Assembly: GCA_910577755.1 (NCBI GenBank)
Contig: CAJTNL010000027.1
Span: forward strand, 1-12,603
Source: an uncultured Eubacteriales bacterium
Lineage (GTDB): Bacteria; Bacillota; Clostridia; Oscillospirales; Acutalibacteraceae
DNA: 12,603 nt
Reading direction: 5' to 3'
In this document: positions 1 to 7,538 of the stretch, in pieces
Numbering within the stretch: position 1 is the stretch's first letter
How the letters are laid out: each line of letters opens with the position of its first letter
Position numbers and translations under genes: made by a program
Notes under the pieces: generated by a model
The model's database searches: none
What the model saw: only the letters and a program-made list of their open reading frames with translations
Told to the model about the DNA's origin: nothing

Positions 1-288
1 GCAGGGAAGCTTTACATAGGGGACAAGCTGCTTGATTCTAACGGCAGCACGCTGATAGTAGAAGATAGGAAAGTTGAAATTATAGATAAACCAGTAAAAG
101 TTTATAACTTTCAGGTAGAAGATTTTCATACATATCATGTTGGTGAGAATGGTGTATTGGTTCATAATGCAAATTGTAAACTAATTCTAAATGAGGATGG
201 AGCATATGATGATTCTATCTGTATTGTAGATGAAGAATTTCTAGGAAAAACTTTTAAAGAAATTTTACCATATTTATACGATGTTTAA
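1..288 (+). CDS. C-terminal end of a polymorphic toxin with a pretoxin HINT domain (5' partial)
   Basis: The reading frame is open from the first base and ends in TAA at 286-288, giving 95 residues. Residues about 1-57 match the end of a HINT (hedgehog/intein) autoprotease as found in polymorphic toxins: a 'GDKLLDSNG' turn, then 'VYNFQVEDFHTYHVGENGVLVHN'-like strands (about 34-56) closing on Val-His-Asn. The residue after the terminal Asn is Ala, not Cys, Ser or Thr, which fits release of the C-terminal cargo by cleavage rather than protein splicing. The cargo after the HINT end is only about 39 residues ('ANCKLILNEDGAYDDSIC...'). That is short for an enzymatic toxin, so it may be a truncated toxin, a leftover tail or a small cargo of unknown kind. 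TAATAG double stops follow and the TPR gene begins 14 bases later. HINT call is firm; the cargo is not recognised. Confidence 0.85.
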   Translation, partial: AGKLYIGDKLLDSNGSTLIVEDRKVEIIDKPVKVYNFQVEDFHTYHVGENGVLVHNANCKLILNEDGAYDDSICIVDEEFLGKTFKEILPYLYDV

Positions 289-302
289 TAGGAGGTGGCC
301 CA

Positions 303-1817
303 ATGCCAGATGTATCAAATATCACACAGCTACTGAGCAGTTCACGTCTTGCTTTTCTGAACCAGCAAAATGATGTAGCATTAAACTTGGCAAACCAAGC
401 CATAAAACTTGAGTCCAACAATGCTGATGCCTACAAATGCGCAGGTAACGCATTGATGTCACTGGAACGTTATGACGAGGCGATTAAGAACTACAGTCTT
501 GCCGTAAAATACGATCCAAACAACGGCAACCGTTATTATGATTTGGGTTTTGCACAGGCGACAAACGAAAAATTGGCGGATGCCATGAAAAATCTTGCAA
601 AGGCGGATGAGTTGGGATGTATTCCCGAAAATACTATTCAACTATATAATTTACTTGGTATTATTTGCTTTGACATTGGCAAATATGATGACGCACTTAT
701 CAATTTAAGTAAAGCGGAGCAACTCATTGGTGTAAATTTGGATATTCTCCAACGCAAGGCTATTATTTATGGAATCAAAAGTGATATTCGCAATGGATTG
801 CAAATTACCAATCAAATTAAGTTGATTGCTCCATCGGAATACATAGGTTATCAACTTGCATTCAAGTTGCTTATTCAAACCAAACGTCTTGATATGGCGA
901 AAACAGAACTGCAAAAAGCGGCGAAATATGCAATGCGCACAATGGATTTTTACTTTGACCAAATGACCTTTGAGCTTGAAAGCTATAATATTGATAAAAA
1001 TAAGGCTCATTTTCATAAGGCTCTTCAAATTATTGAAATGGCTTTAAAAACTGTTAAACCTGAAATTATAAGTGTAATTGAAAGCTACATAAATGCTGCT
1101 GAAATTCATTTGCAGCTGGAAAATGCAGATAAAACGCTTGAATGTTTAAATGCAGCACAGGCACCTGCCGATGCGTATAACAATGGGTTTGCTATTATTG
1201 ATGTAACATTTACACCTCCCGTTGAACTTGATGACTATTCCATTGAAGAAATGATTGAGGCAGATCGGGAAAAAGTGGAAGAAGAATTCGGCGAATATGG
1301 GCTTGCAGAACTTATCGAGAATACAGAGCCTAACGAAGACGGCGAACATGAATTTTTTACAGAGATTGAAGAAGAGCCTCATGAAGATAAATCATCGTTC
1401 GAATTGGACAAGTCTGAACAATATCAACTATCAAGAGACAACAAAGATCAAATCAACCGTTTGTATATTGGTGCTTACACCCTGAAAAAAGACTTTGAAA
1501 AAGTTATTGAATACGCAAGAGTATTGCAGGCAAGCGAAAGCGTTCAAAATATATATATAGGAAAATATACAGAGGTTAATGCTCTAAAAGAAATGGGGTC
1601 AGCGGATGCAGAGGCAAGATATAAAGAAGTAATTAAATTCTTTCGAAATGCAATGATTAAAGATCCGACAGATATTATGGCCGTGACATTCCGTGTTCAG
1701 TGCTGCATTGATATTGAAAATTACACAGAGGCAGAGGAGATATGCAATCTTCTGACCAAGGAAATCAAAGAACCGTTGCTTGAAAAGATTGCCAAAGCAA
1801 AGAGAGGAGGTGATTAA
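303..1817 (+). CDS. TPR-repeat protein of the secretion locus, 504 aa
   Basis: An N-terminal set of tetratricopeptide repeats is visible at residues about 40-73 (NADAYKCAGNALMSLERYDEA..., ending DPN), 74-106 and 112-141. They have the usual A/G-x3-Y/F-x-A spacing, and weaker helical repeats continue to about 290. A strongly acidic linker (about 310-365, rich in Glu and Asp) separates these from a second helical/TPR block (about 385-495). There is no signal peptide or membrane segment, so the protein should be cytoplasmic. TPR proteins act as protein-binding scaffolds. Its position directly before three WXG100-size genes suggests a chaperone or adaptor for secreted substrates, but that is inference. 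The ATG start is set by GGAGGTG at 291-297. The end of the gene carries the ribosome binding site of the next gene, so the two are probably translated in concert. It does not resemble EssB, EsaA or any named Ess component that I recognise. Confidence 0.85.
   Translation: MPDVSNITQLLSSSRLAFLNQQNDVALNLANQAIKLESNNADAYKCAGNALMSLERYDEAIKNYSLAVKYDPNNGNRYYDLGFAQATNEKLADAMKNLAKADELGCIPENTIQLYNLLGIICFDIGKYDDALINLSKAEQLIGVNLDILQRKAIIYGIKSDIRNGLQITNQIKLIAPSEYIGYQLAFKLLIQTKRLDMAKTELQKAAKYAMRTMDFYFDQMTFELESYNIDKNKAHFHKALQIIEMALKTVKPEIISVIESYINAAEIHLQLENADKTLECLNAAQAPADAYNNGFAIIDVTFTPPVELDDYSIEEMIEADREKVEEEFGEYGLAELIENTEPNEDGEHEFFTEIEEEPHEDKSSFELDKSEQYQLSRDNKDQINRLYIGAYTLKKDFEKVIEYARVLQASESVQNIYIGKYTEVNALKEMGSADAEARYKEVIKFFRNAMIKDPTDIMAVTFRVQCCIDIENYTEAEEICNLLTKEIKEPLLEKIAKAKRGGD
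1805..1813 (+). promoter_or_regulatory. Strong Shine-Dalgarno site serving a TTG start
   Basis: AGGAGGTGA is nearly the full complement of the 16S rRNA 3' end and lies inside the last codons of the TPR gene. It sits 6 bases before TTG at 1820-1822. No ATG or GTG in the frame fits as well, so this site decides the unusual TTG start and offsets the weak initiation codon. Confidence 0.75.
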
Positions 1818-1819
1818 TA

Positions 1820-2137
1820 TTGTCGTTATCGCAAGATATTGTTTTGGATGATCAGGCTTTTACAACCGCATCATCTGATATGAAGGCGTTAAAAACCAGA
1901 ACAGAAACGCTGAAAACAAAGCTGCAACAGATGTATAAAGACTTGACGACTGCAATGGATACCCCTGCAGGAGCCGCTGTTGAAACAACAGCGGAGAAGG
2001 TTCTGATTAAGCCGATTGATGATATGCTGCTTGTTATTGACCACATTTCATCAACACTCACGCAAATTATCGGAACAAGTTATTATAAGGATGTGTTTAT
2101 TAAGTTCGAAGAACTTAATTCAAACATAAAATTTTAA
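1820..2137 (+). CDS. Small helical WXG100-like / T7SS-effector-like protein, 105 aa
   Basis: The start is TTG, chosen because of the near-perfect AGGAGGTGA 6 bases upstream and the 2-base gap after the TPR stop. The product is almost entirely helix-forming: a first helix of about residues 10-46 rich in Lys, Thr and Leu, a turn around 'DTPAGAAVE' (about 47-55), then a second helix of about 56-85. That helix-turn-helix of about 100 residues is the WXG100/ESAT-6 shape. However, the protein has no tryptophan, so the W-x-G turn is absent (a Pro-Ala-Gly turn takes its place), and no YxxxD/E tail is present. It lies in a run of three such genes next to a type VII ATPase, so a secreted substrate, partner subunit or toxin-targeting factor is plausible. 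Family membership is inferred from size, predicted fold and position only. Confidence 0.65.
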   Translation: MSLSQDIVLDDQAFTTASSDMKALKTRTETLKTKLQQMYKDLTTAMDTPAGAAVETTAEKVLIKPIDDMLLVIDHISSTLTQIIGTSYYKDVFIKFEELNSNIKF

Positions 2138-2162
2138 TTTTAAATATTAGGAGGAAAAAATT

Positions 2163-2486
2163 ATGGCTATGGGAAAAACAGGTACAGTCAACATCTCAGT
2201 AAAGATGATGACAGATATCAAAGACGCAGTTTCAGACTACAGGGGAAAAGCAAATTCCCTCAAAGAACAGTTACAAAGTGAAGTTGACGGCTTAATAGAC
2301 AACCATTTTGTTGGAGAAGCTGCGAATGGATTTAGAGATTTTTACAGAAACAACATTGTTCCTGCAAACGGAGAAGGATTAGATAAGTTACTTCAGGCAA
2401 TTGATGATATTGCGCAAGGTGCATTAGATGCTATTCCCGGCGGCAATGGTCTTGACGACCAGCTTGGTGAAGGAAACAGACAATAA
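2163..2486 (+). CDS. WXG100-like protein with F-V-G in place of W-x-G, 107 aa
   Basis: ATG follows AGGAGG (2149-2154) at good spacing; an in-frame ATG two codons on is a possible alternative. Residues about 12-45 form one amphipathic helix (MTDIKDAVSDYRGKANSLKE...). A turn with Phe49-Val50-Gly51 replaces the W-x-G motif, and a second helix (EAANGFRDFYRNNI...) runs to about 90. The tail is Gly/Asn/Asp-rich. This is the expected layout of an ESAT-6/WXG100 protein with Trp replaced by Phe. The YxxxD/E export signal is not seen. The gene sits 25 bases after the previous one and 18 before the next, so all three are surely in one transcript. It could be a secreted substrate or half of a heterodimer with a neighbour; which one cannot be told from sequence. 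Confidence 0.75.
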   Translation: MAMGKTGTVNISVKMMTDIKDAVSDYRGKANSLKEQLQSEVDGLIDNHFVGEAANGFRDFYRNNIVPANGEGLDKLLQAIDDIAQGALDAIPGGNGLDDQLGEGNRQ

Positions 2487-2504
2487 AAAAGGAGGATAAA
2501 TACA

Positions 2505-2834
2505 ATGGCAGATTGCAAAATTGTTAACGAGAGAGTGAAGGCCGCTATCAAAACCATCGGAGGTGACACTCAAGGTTCACCGGAAGGTATCGCGAAATCA
2601 TATAAAGAGGCTGGTGATGCTTTTATGGAGGCGCTCAAGGCCGCTATATCGAGTATGGAGGGTGAAACAAAAGATGCTCTTGAGAAATTTTTCACTACTG
2701 ATGTTCAAAAATTTGTTACAGAAGACCTTCCAAATGCAATAAACAGCATGTCAGTACTCCTTGAAGCTAACAGACAAAACTTTGAGGATGTTGACATGAA
2801 AATTGCAGACAGCATTTCCAGCGGCGGTCAATAA
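2505..2834 (+). CDS. WXG100-like protein with M-E-G in place of W-x-G, 109 aa
   Basis: The gene starts at ATG after AAAAGGAGGAT. Residues about 6-50 form the first helix. The turn is Ser50-Met51-Glu52-Gly53, so Gly is kept but Trp is replaced by Met. The second helix (about 54-103) contains 'DALEKFF' and 'NAINSMSVLLEANRQNFEDVD'. The tail 'SSGGQ' is short and polar, as in many ESAT-6 family proteins. No YxxxD/E signal is visible; the only Tyr is near residue 33 in the first helix. It is the last of three similar-sized genes and is followed 7 bases later by a perfect inverted repeat, so this small block may be expressed at a different level from the ATPase genes downstream. Secreted protein or secretion partner is the likely role, by family resemblance and context. 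Confidence 0.72.
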   Translation: MADCKIVNERVKAAIKTIGGDTQGSPEGIAKSYKEAGDAFMEALKAAISSMEGETKDALEKFFTTDVQKFVTEDLPNAINSMSVLLEANRQNFEDVDMKIADSISSGGQ

Positions 2835-2841
2835 TCGTATA

Positions 2842-2886
2842 CATAAAGTTCTAACCACGTCGATAAGGCGTGGTTAGAACTTTATG
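2842..2886. terminator. Perfect 18-bp inverted repeat, probable (partial) terminator or mRNA-stabilising hairpin
   Basis: CATAAAGTTCTAACCACG (2842-2859) is exactly complementary to CGTGGTTAGAACTTTATG (2869-2886), with a 9-base loop between. It lies 7 bases after the stop of the third WXG100-like gene and about 28 bases before the next start. The A-rich foot on one side and T-rich foot on the other are typical of bidirectional terminators. However, the T run is only TTT and is paired within the stem, so termination may be leaky. Differential expression of the small helical proteins versus the downstream genes is a reasonable inference. Confidence 0.7.
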
Positions 2887-2900
2887 AAATATTATTAAAT

Positions 2901-2907
2901 AAGGATG
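2901..2907 (+). promoter_or_regulatory. Ribosome binding site that sets the start at 2915
   Basis: AAGGATG precedes ATG at 2915 by 7 bases. A GTG two codons earlier (2909) is in frame but only one base from this site, so it is a poor start. Confidence 0.6.
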
Positions 2908-2914
2908 AGTGAAT

Positions 2915-4153
2915 ATGGCATTTAACATATTGTCTTCTAACGAGATAGAGCTTCTTACGGAAGATCAACGTAAAAGCTACGAAAAAGAACTTGCCATTTA
3001 TAAAGAGCGAGTGAAATTCGTTGAGCAAATGGAGAGGTTTGAGAACGCAGTAATCACACCATATGAACCTAAACTTGTCAATATTTCGGATGTTGGGAAA
3101 GCTCCTGAAAAGATATATTTACATCCGGAATATGTTATCAACACTATCGACATTGATGTAAAATCTGCACCCAAAACCGCAGCCATTCATTTTGATAAAC
3201 CCGTAACAGTTGTTGTTCCCAAGTATTCAAAACCTAAAAATATATCTGTAGAACATATAAAGAAACCTGAACAAGATCAACCTGTACTGCCTCAAATCGG
3301 TAAAACGGTTGCTCCTATTACAACATTTGTAAAACCCAAACAAAATCAACCTGCAACACCCCTAATTGATAAAGTAGTTGTTCCGATTAGAACGTTTATA
3401 AAACCCGAACAAGATAAACCTGCATTGCCTGCAAGCGTAAAAAGCATTGTTCCGCATAAGGTATCTAAAAAAATTGAACAGGTAAGACCGAATTTACCAA
3501 CGCCAGTAAAACTGCAAAATTTTGTCGAATTGGCTTTTGCTTCTGTCCCTGTCTCAATTGATAGAGAAGCAATGAAAGTATGCAATCTTAATATAACGCC
3601 ATCAGCAATCAACTTATCTGCATTCACATTACCTGAAAAAACACAACCTGTTTTGCCTCAATCATCGGTAAAATTTTCTGAGGTCAAGGCGTTTAAAATA
3701 TCCAAAAAAGTAAATCCTGTTTTGCCAAAATCAATTATTCCAAATCCAGTTTATGCTTCATTTAACAAGCCGAATATGGAGAAAGTTGAGATGCCGACCG
3801 CTCAAAAAGCTGTTGTTCCAACAAAGAAATTTGTTGAATCAGAATATAATTTGTCAGATTTACCCATGGTTGGCACGCCGAAAGTAGAGGTTCCGATATA
3901 CATTGCACCCAAATTTAAAAAGTCTGCTCTTCCGATATTTACTAAGCCGGTTGTAGCATCAGGTTCATATTTTAAGCTGTCGGTGCATAACACGCCTAAA
4001 ATTGAACATCCGTCAATTAACGTTATCGCTGTAAAACCGTTTAAAAAAGTTGATAGCAAAATCAGTGGTTTTCCTAGTGTTGGTGATTTTACTGTGCCTG
4101 ACGCTTATGCAAACGAGTTTATTAAACATTTATTACCGTCAAATAAAAAATAA
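2915..4153 (+). CDS. Unrecognised Pro/Lys/Val-rich protein with 23-residue repeats, 412 aa
   Basis: I do not recognise this family. Residues about 8-45 form a charged helix or coiled coil (LLTEDQRKSYEKELAIYKER...). From about 95 onward the protein is a tandem repeat. 'KPEQDQPVLP' (117-126), 'KPKQNQPATP' (140-149), 'KPEQDKPALP' (163-172) and 'KIEQVRPNLP' (186-195) are spaced by exactly 23 residues. The register is found again at 245-248, 268-271, 291-294, 314-317 and 337-340 (PVLP, PVLP, VEMP, SDLP, SALP). A second Val-x-Pro position lies about 8 residues after each Leu-Pro (for example 132-134, 155-157, 178-180). There is one Cys, no Trp, no signal peptide and no membrane segment. Such a periodic Pro-bearing chain suggests an elongated or surface-hugging structure. 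Placement between WXG100-like genes and the ATPase suggests an accessory or structural secretion component, or a substrate; this is inference. Confidence 0.8.
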   Translation: MAFNILSSNEIELLTEDQRKSYEKELAIYKERVKFVEQMERFENAVITPYEPKLVNISDVGKAPEKIYLHPEYVINTIDIDVKSAPKTAAIHFDKPVTVVVPKYSKPKNISVEHIKKPEQDQPVLPQIGKTVAPITTFVKPKQNQPATPLIDKVVVPIRTFIKPEQDKPALPASVKSIVPHKVSKKIEQVRPNLPTPVKLQNFVELAFASVPVSIDREAMKVCNLNITPSAINLSAFTLPEKTQPVLPQSSVKFSEVKAFKISKKVNPVLPKSIIPNPVYASFNKPNMEKVEMPTAQKAVVPTKKFVESEYNLSDLPMVGTPKVEVPIYIAPKFKKSALPIFTKPVVASGSYFKLSVHNTPKIEHPSINVIAVKPFKKVDSKISGFPSVGDFTVPDAYANEFIKHLLPSNKK

Positions 4154-4174
4154 AACAAAGTAAGGAGTTCTTGC

Positions 4175-7100
4175 ATGAAAAACAACGAGATCATGATTTC
4201 GGCAAAGTTCGAAAGTGCGGAACTTTCCGATGAAATTTCCTTTCTTGTTATTAAAGATATTACACTTAGAGCGCTGATCGAAGCTATGTATTATGGATTG
4301 AGAAAGTCAAATAAATTTGAGAAGCATTTTGAATTGTTAGAGAAGTATTTAAAAACACGTAAAGAGTTGCAAATTCTCTATAATGCAAAAGGTGATTTTA
4401 ATGTTATTGACTTTACTGATACTTTTATAGTTAAGGATGAAAATGGTAGAGATAAATCTTTGAGGATATTTGATAAACCTCTTGATGAACTGGGGTTTGT
4501 AACCTCTAGCTTGATGTTATTTACAACTAATGTAAATGTTAATTCTCGGGCGTTGTTTGAAAAAATTGAAAACAGCTATATATTAAAAAACAAGGATAAC
4601 CTTGAATACAACATAAGCACACGTCGTCTTAATGTTATTGAGCCGTCGATTATTGATATTTTACCACCCGGTGAAGTTCCGAAAAAAAGTAAACAATCGT
4701 TACTAGAGGTTATTATTCCCACTGTATTGTCGGCAGGTGGTATGATTGCCGCGCGATATCTCATACAACTTCTTGATCCGAGTACGGGCAGTATAGGTAA
4801 TACCATGATGATGATGTCTGGTGCAATGGCTGTTGTTGCTTTTGTTACTTCATTTTACAACTATAAAAAGCAAAAGCGTGAATATAAAAAAAATGTCGAA
4901 GAATGGAAAGAAAACTATGAAAACTATATTGCCAGAAAAATTGCTACCATAAAAGAATGGCAGCAAAGCGACATTAAATACCTGAACAGCACATATCCTA
5001 ATATGAGTACGCTGTTTGCAAACATTGCTAATATCAATGGTGCAATTTTTTCCCGTTCGCAAAATGATAACGATTTTATGCGTGTTTCTCTTGGTACTTC
5101 TGATGAAGTTAAGCCTCTGTTTGAAATTAAATCAGAGAAAAAAGACAGTATTTCTTATGATGTTTATTATAAGAAATACGGTGATAAAATAAAAATTTTC
5201 GTACCAGGAAAAAAAGATGAAAAATATCGTAAAAAATTAACGCCTGACGAATTGGCAAACGAGAATAAAAACAAGTTTTTACTTACAGAGCTGCCCTATG
5301 TTTTTGCCAATAAAGGGATTGACCCTGCCGATAACAATGAAATTATCGGTTTTAACTACCTACGTAGCGATGACGGTTCTCAACCGCCGTTGCTTGTAGA
5401 TTTGCAATCAAGCGGAGCGTTGGGCGTTATATCAAATGACGACCAAACCTCCAGAAATTTTATTCAGCATGTGGTTCTTGAGCTTGCATACTATCATTCG
5501 CCCGAAGATTTGCAGTTTGTATTTTTCTTTGACAAAAAATATGAAGAAGATATCATCAGGCTGGAAAAACAGTTATCTACGCTTAAACATGAGAAACAAA
5601 GCGAAGATAAAATAAAGGCGAAAGAAAAAGAAGTTCAAAAAGCAAAGATGAATTTGCAGGAAACTTTTAAAAATTATAAATATCTACCGCACACAAATGA
5701 ATTGTTTGACGGTATATCTCAATTTGTTTTGAATAAAGAAAGCTCCGGTCTTGTTTTTGGGCAACTGCTTAGTATTATGAACGAACGCACCAAAAATAAA
5801 AGGGAAAGTGATGACGAAAAAGTTTCTGGGCAAAAACAAACTCAGATTGTTTGCGTTGTTTTCTATGATTATGACATCAAAGAGACTGGTTTTTCAAAGT
5901 TTTTGCCTGAAGTTCCGAAAGAGGGTCAACCTTATGTTAATGAGAACGGATTGACTTTTATCTTTATTCAAAATGTCAAAGATAAACTGCCAAAATATTG
6001 CGGTAATATTATTAATATCGATAAGGATAACCCTAAAAACAGGCTCAGCAGTTTGCGTTACAATGTTCTCAGCCGTGAAACGCTAAATGTTTTAAGTGAG
6101 AGCGGCAGTGATAAAAAACACGAACAGGCAAATGATACTGATAAACTTATTGAATACAAAGCGTTTCAAAACGAATACATTTTTGATCAACAAGGCAAAT
6201 ACAACGAAAATTTTACCAAAGCATTTAAACAATTAAGTGCCATTTATTATACTCGAATCGCTGAAAACGGAAAAGTGCCGTCTATGGTCACACTTTTTGA
6301 GCTTTGGGGCTACAATTCTGAAAGTGTCAGCAAAGGTGAACCCGCACAAAAAATACTGGAAAGCTGGAAAAATGTCGATAAAAATGATATTACTCGTAAT
6401 CTTTGCGTGCCCATTGGCGCCAATGAGCATGGTCCAATGTATCTTGATCTTTATGAAAAAGCAGATGGGCCTCATATGCTGGTAGCAGGTACGACTGGAT
6501 CTGGTAAATCGGAAACAATCATAACATATTTAATTGGTTTATGTATGAAATTTTCACCCATGGATTTAAACTTAATGCTTGTTGATATGAAAGGGGGAGG
6601 ATTTTCCGACCGTTTGGGCGGTCTGCCTCATTGCGTTGGTGCTGTTACCGATACCGCTGGCGAAGATGAAGGGACTTCTGCGGCATATATGTTGAAACGT
6701 TTCTTGCAATCGCTCAATGCGGAAATAAAACGTCGTAAACTTTTGCTTTCAAGCTTAGGTGTAGATAATGTTGATTCCTATATTCGTGCGTTGCGCGTTA
6801 TTAAAACAATTAAGAATATTACAAATACCCCGGAAAATCAAGATAAAATTGAAAAATTAAACAAAAAACTTAACGATAAGCAAAAGGAGGCGTTGAGTAA
6901 AGATTTGAAAGATTTACATCCGCTTTCTCACCTTGTTTTGGTTGTTGACGAATTTACTGAACTAAAGAGGTTTTCCAGCGAAAGTAGTGATGTGGATTTT
7001 ATTGCCGAAATTACAACCATTGCTCGTGTCGGAAGAACACTTGGATTTCACATTGTTTTGGTGTCACAAAATATAGAAGGAGCCATTACCGATGATATCC

Positions 7101-7537
7101 GTGTTAATTCAAAAGCGAGAATCTGCTTAAAGGTTGCCACAAAACAGGCATCAAAAGAGATGATTGATACTCCCGTTGCAGCAGCCCCAACAATGCCGCT
7201 TAATGGTCGTGCTTACTTGCTTGTAGGTACAGGCTCACGTTTCGAATATTTCCAATCGGCATATACAGGAGCAAACAAAAACTTAAATATTGGACCGTCT
7301 GTTGTGGTTGCAGAAGTTCCGAATTCTGGTAGATTTAACTCCGATTTTTATTCTTCTAAAAAAGATAACGAAAAAGACAAGAAACAAAATGCCAATGTTA
7401 ACGAACACGATACACAACTTGCGTATATCACAAACACCATTGTTGAAATTAGTAAGGATATGGAAAAACCTAAGCCTATATTCTTACCCCCTCTTCCTGA
7501 AAAAATAGTGGACGAAACAGAATGGAGGTTTGCATAA
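4175..7537 (+). CDS. essC: EssC/EccC-type FtsK/SpoIIIE ATPase, membrane half with ATPase domain 1
   Basis: This is the motor of a type VII secretion system. Residues about 1-125 look like a ubiquitin-like (EsaB/YukD-type) segment instead of the usual FHA domains. The stretch 'YNISTRRLNVIEPSIIDILPPGE' (about 148-170) is the typical EssC lead-in to the membrane. Two hydrophobic segments (about 177-200 and 209-229) are followed by a coiled coil. A domain about 375-700 is the degenerate FtsK-like stalk region, with an inserted Lys/Glu coiled coil near 460-505. ATPase domain 1 has Walker A GTTGSGKS at 772-779, Walker B LVVDE with Asp925-Glu926, and 'VLVSQN' and 'GRAYLLVG' further on, so it looks catalytically intact. 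The chain ends at 'PIFLPPLPEKI', the normal linker before domain 2, and a stop follows; domains 2 and 3 are in the next gene. SD AAGGAG lies 5' of ATG. The essC symbol is by family, not orthology. Confidence 0.9.
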   Translation: MKNNEIMISAKFESAELSDEISFLVIKDITLRALIEAMYYGLRKSNKFEKHFELLEKYLKTRKELQILYNAKGDFNVIDFTDTFIVKDENGRDKSLRIFDKPLDELGFVTSSLMLFTTNVNVNSRALFEKIENSYILKNKDNLEYNISTRRLNVIEPSIIDILPPGEVPKKSKQSLLEVIIPTVLSAGGMIAARYLIQLLDPSTGSIGNTMMMMSGAMAVVAFVTSFYNYKKQKREYKKNVEEWKENYENYIARKIATIKEWQQSDIKYLNSTYPNMSTLFANIANINGAIFSRSQNDNDFMRVSLGTSDEVKPLFEIKSEKKDSISYDVYYKKYGDKIKIFVPGKKDEKYRKKLTPDELANENKNKFLLTELPYVFANKGIDPADNNEIIGFNYLRSDDGSQPPLLVDLQSSGALGVISNDDQTSRNFIQHVVLELAYYHSPEDLQFVFFFDKKYEEDIIRLEKQLSTLKHEKQSEDKIKAKEKEVQKAKMNLQETFKNYKYLPHTNELFDGISQFVLNKESSGLVFGQLLSIMNERTKNKRESDDEKVSGQKQTQIVCVVFYDYDIKETGFSKFLPEVPKEGQPYVNENGLTFIFIQNVKDKLPKYCGNIINIDKDNPKNRLSSLRYNVLSRETLNVLSESGSDKKHEQANDTDKLIEYKAFQNEYIFDQQGKYNENFTKAFKQLSAIYYTRIAENGKVPSMVTLFELWGYNSESVSKGEPAQKILESWKNVDKNDITRNLCVPIGANEHGPMYLDLYEKADGPHMLVAGTTGSGKSETIITYLIGLCMKFSPMDLNLMLVDMKGGGFSDRLGGLPHCVGAVTDTAGEDEGTSAAYMLKRFLQSLNAEIKRRKLLLSSLGVDNVDSYIRALRVIKTIKNITNTPENQDKIEKLNKKLNDKQKEALSKDLKDLHPLSHLVLVVDEFTELKRFSSESSDVDFIAEITTIARVGRTLGFHIVLVSQNIEGAITDDIRVNSKARICLKVATKQASKEMIDTPVAAAPTMPLNGRAYLLVGTGSRFEYFQSAYTGANKNLNIGPSVVVAEVPNSGRFNSDFYSSKKDNEKDKKQNANVNEHDTQLAYITNTIVEISKDMEKPKPIFLPPLPEKIVDETEWRFA
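7524..7529 (+). promoter_or_regulatory. Ribosome binding site that sets the start at 7539
   Basis: GGAGGT lies in the last codons of the upstream ATPase gene, 9 bases before ATG 7539. The in-frame TTG at 7530 abuts this site and is too close to be used, so the protein should start MSMKK. Confidence 0.65.
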
Positions 7538-7538
7538 T

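Noticed and set aside
1255..1485. Plus-strand open frame of 76 codons inside the TPR gene
   Set aside because: It is out of frame within a clear TPR protein and is Lys/Asn-rich by chance of the AT-rich sequence, with no independent start signal.
3346..3627. Minus-strand open frames opposite the repeat protein (also 2998-3186 and 3802-4059)
   Set aside because: They mirror the 23-residue repeats of the plus-strand gene and lack ribosome sites; they are shadows of a periodic coding sequence.
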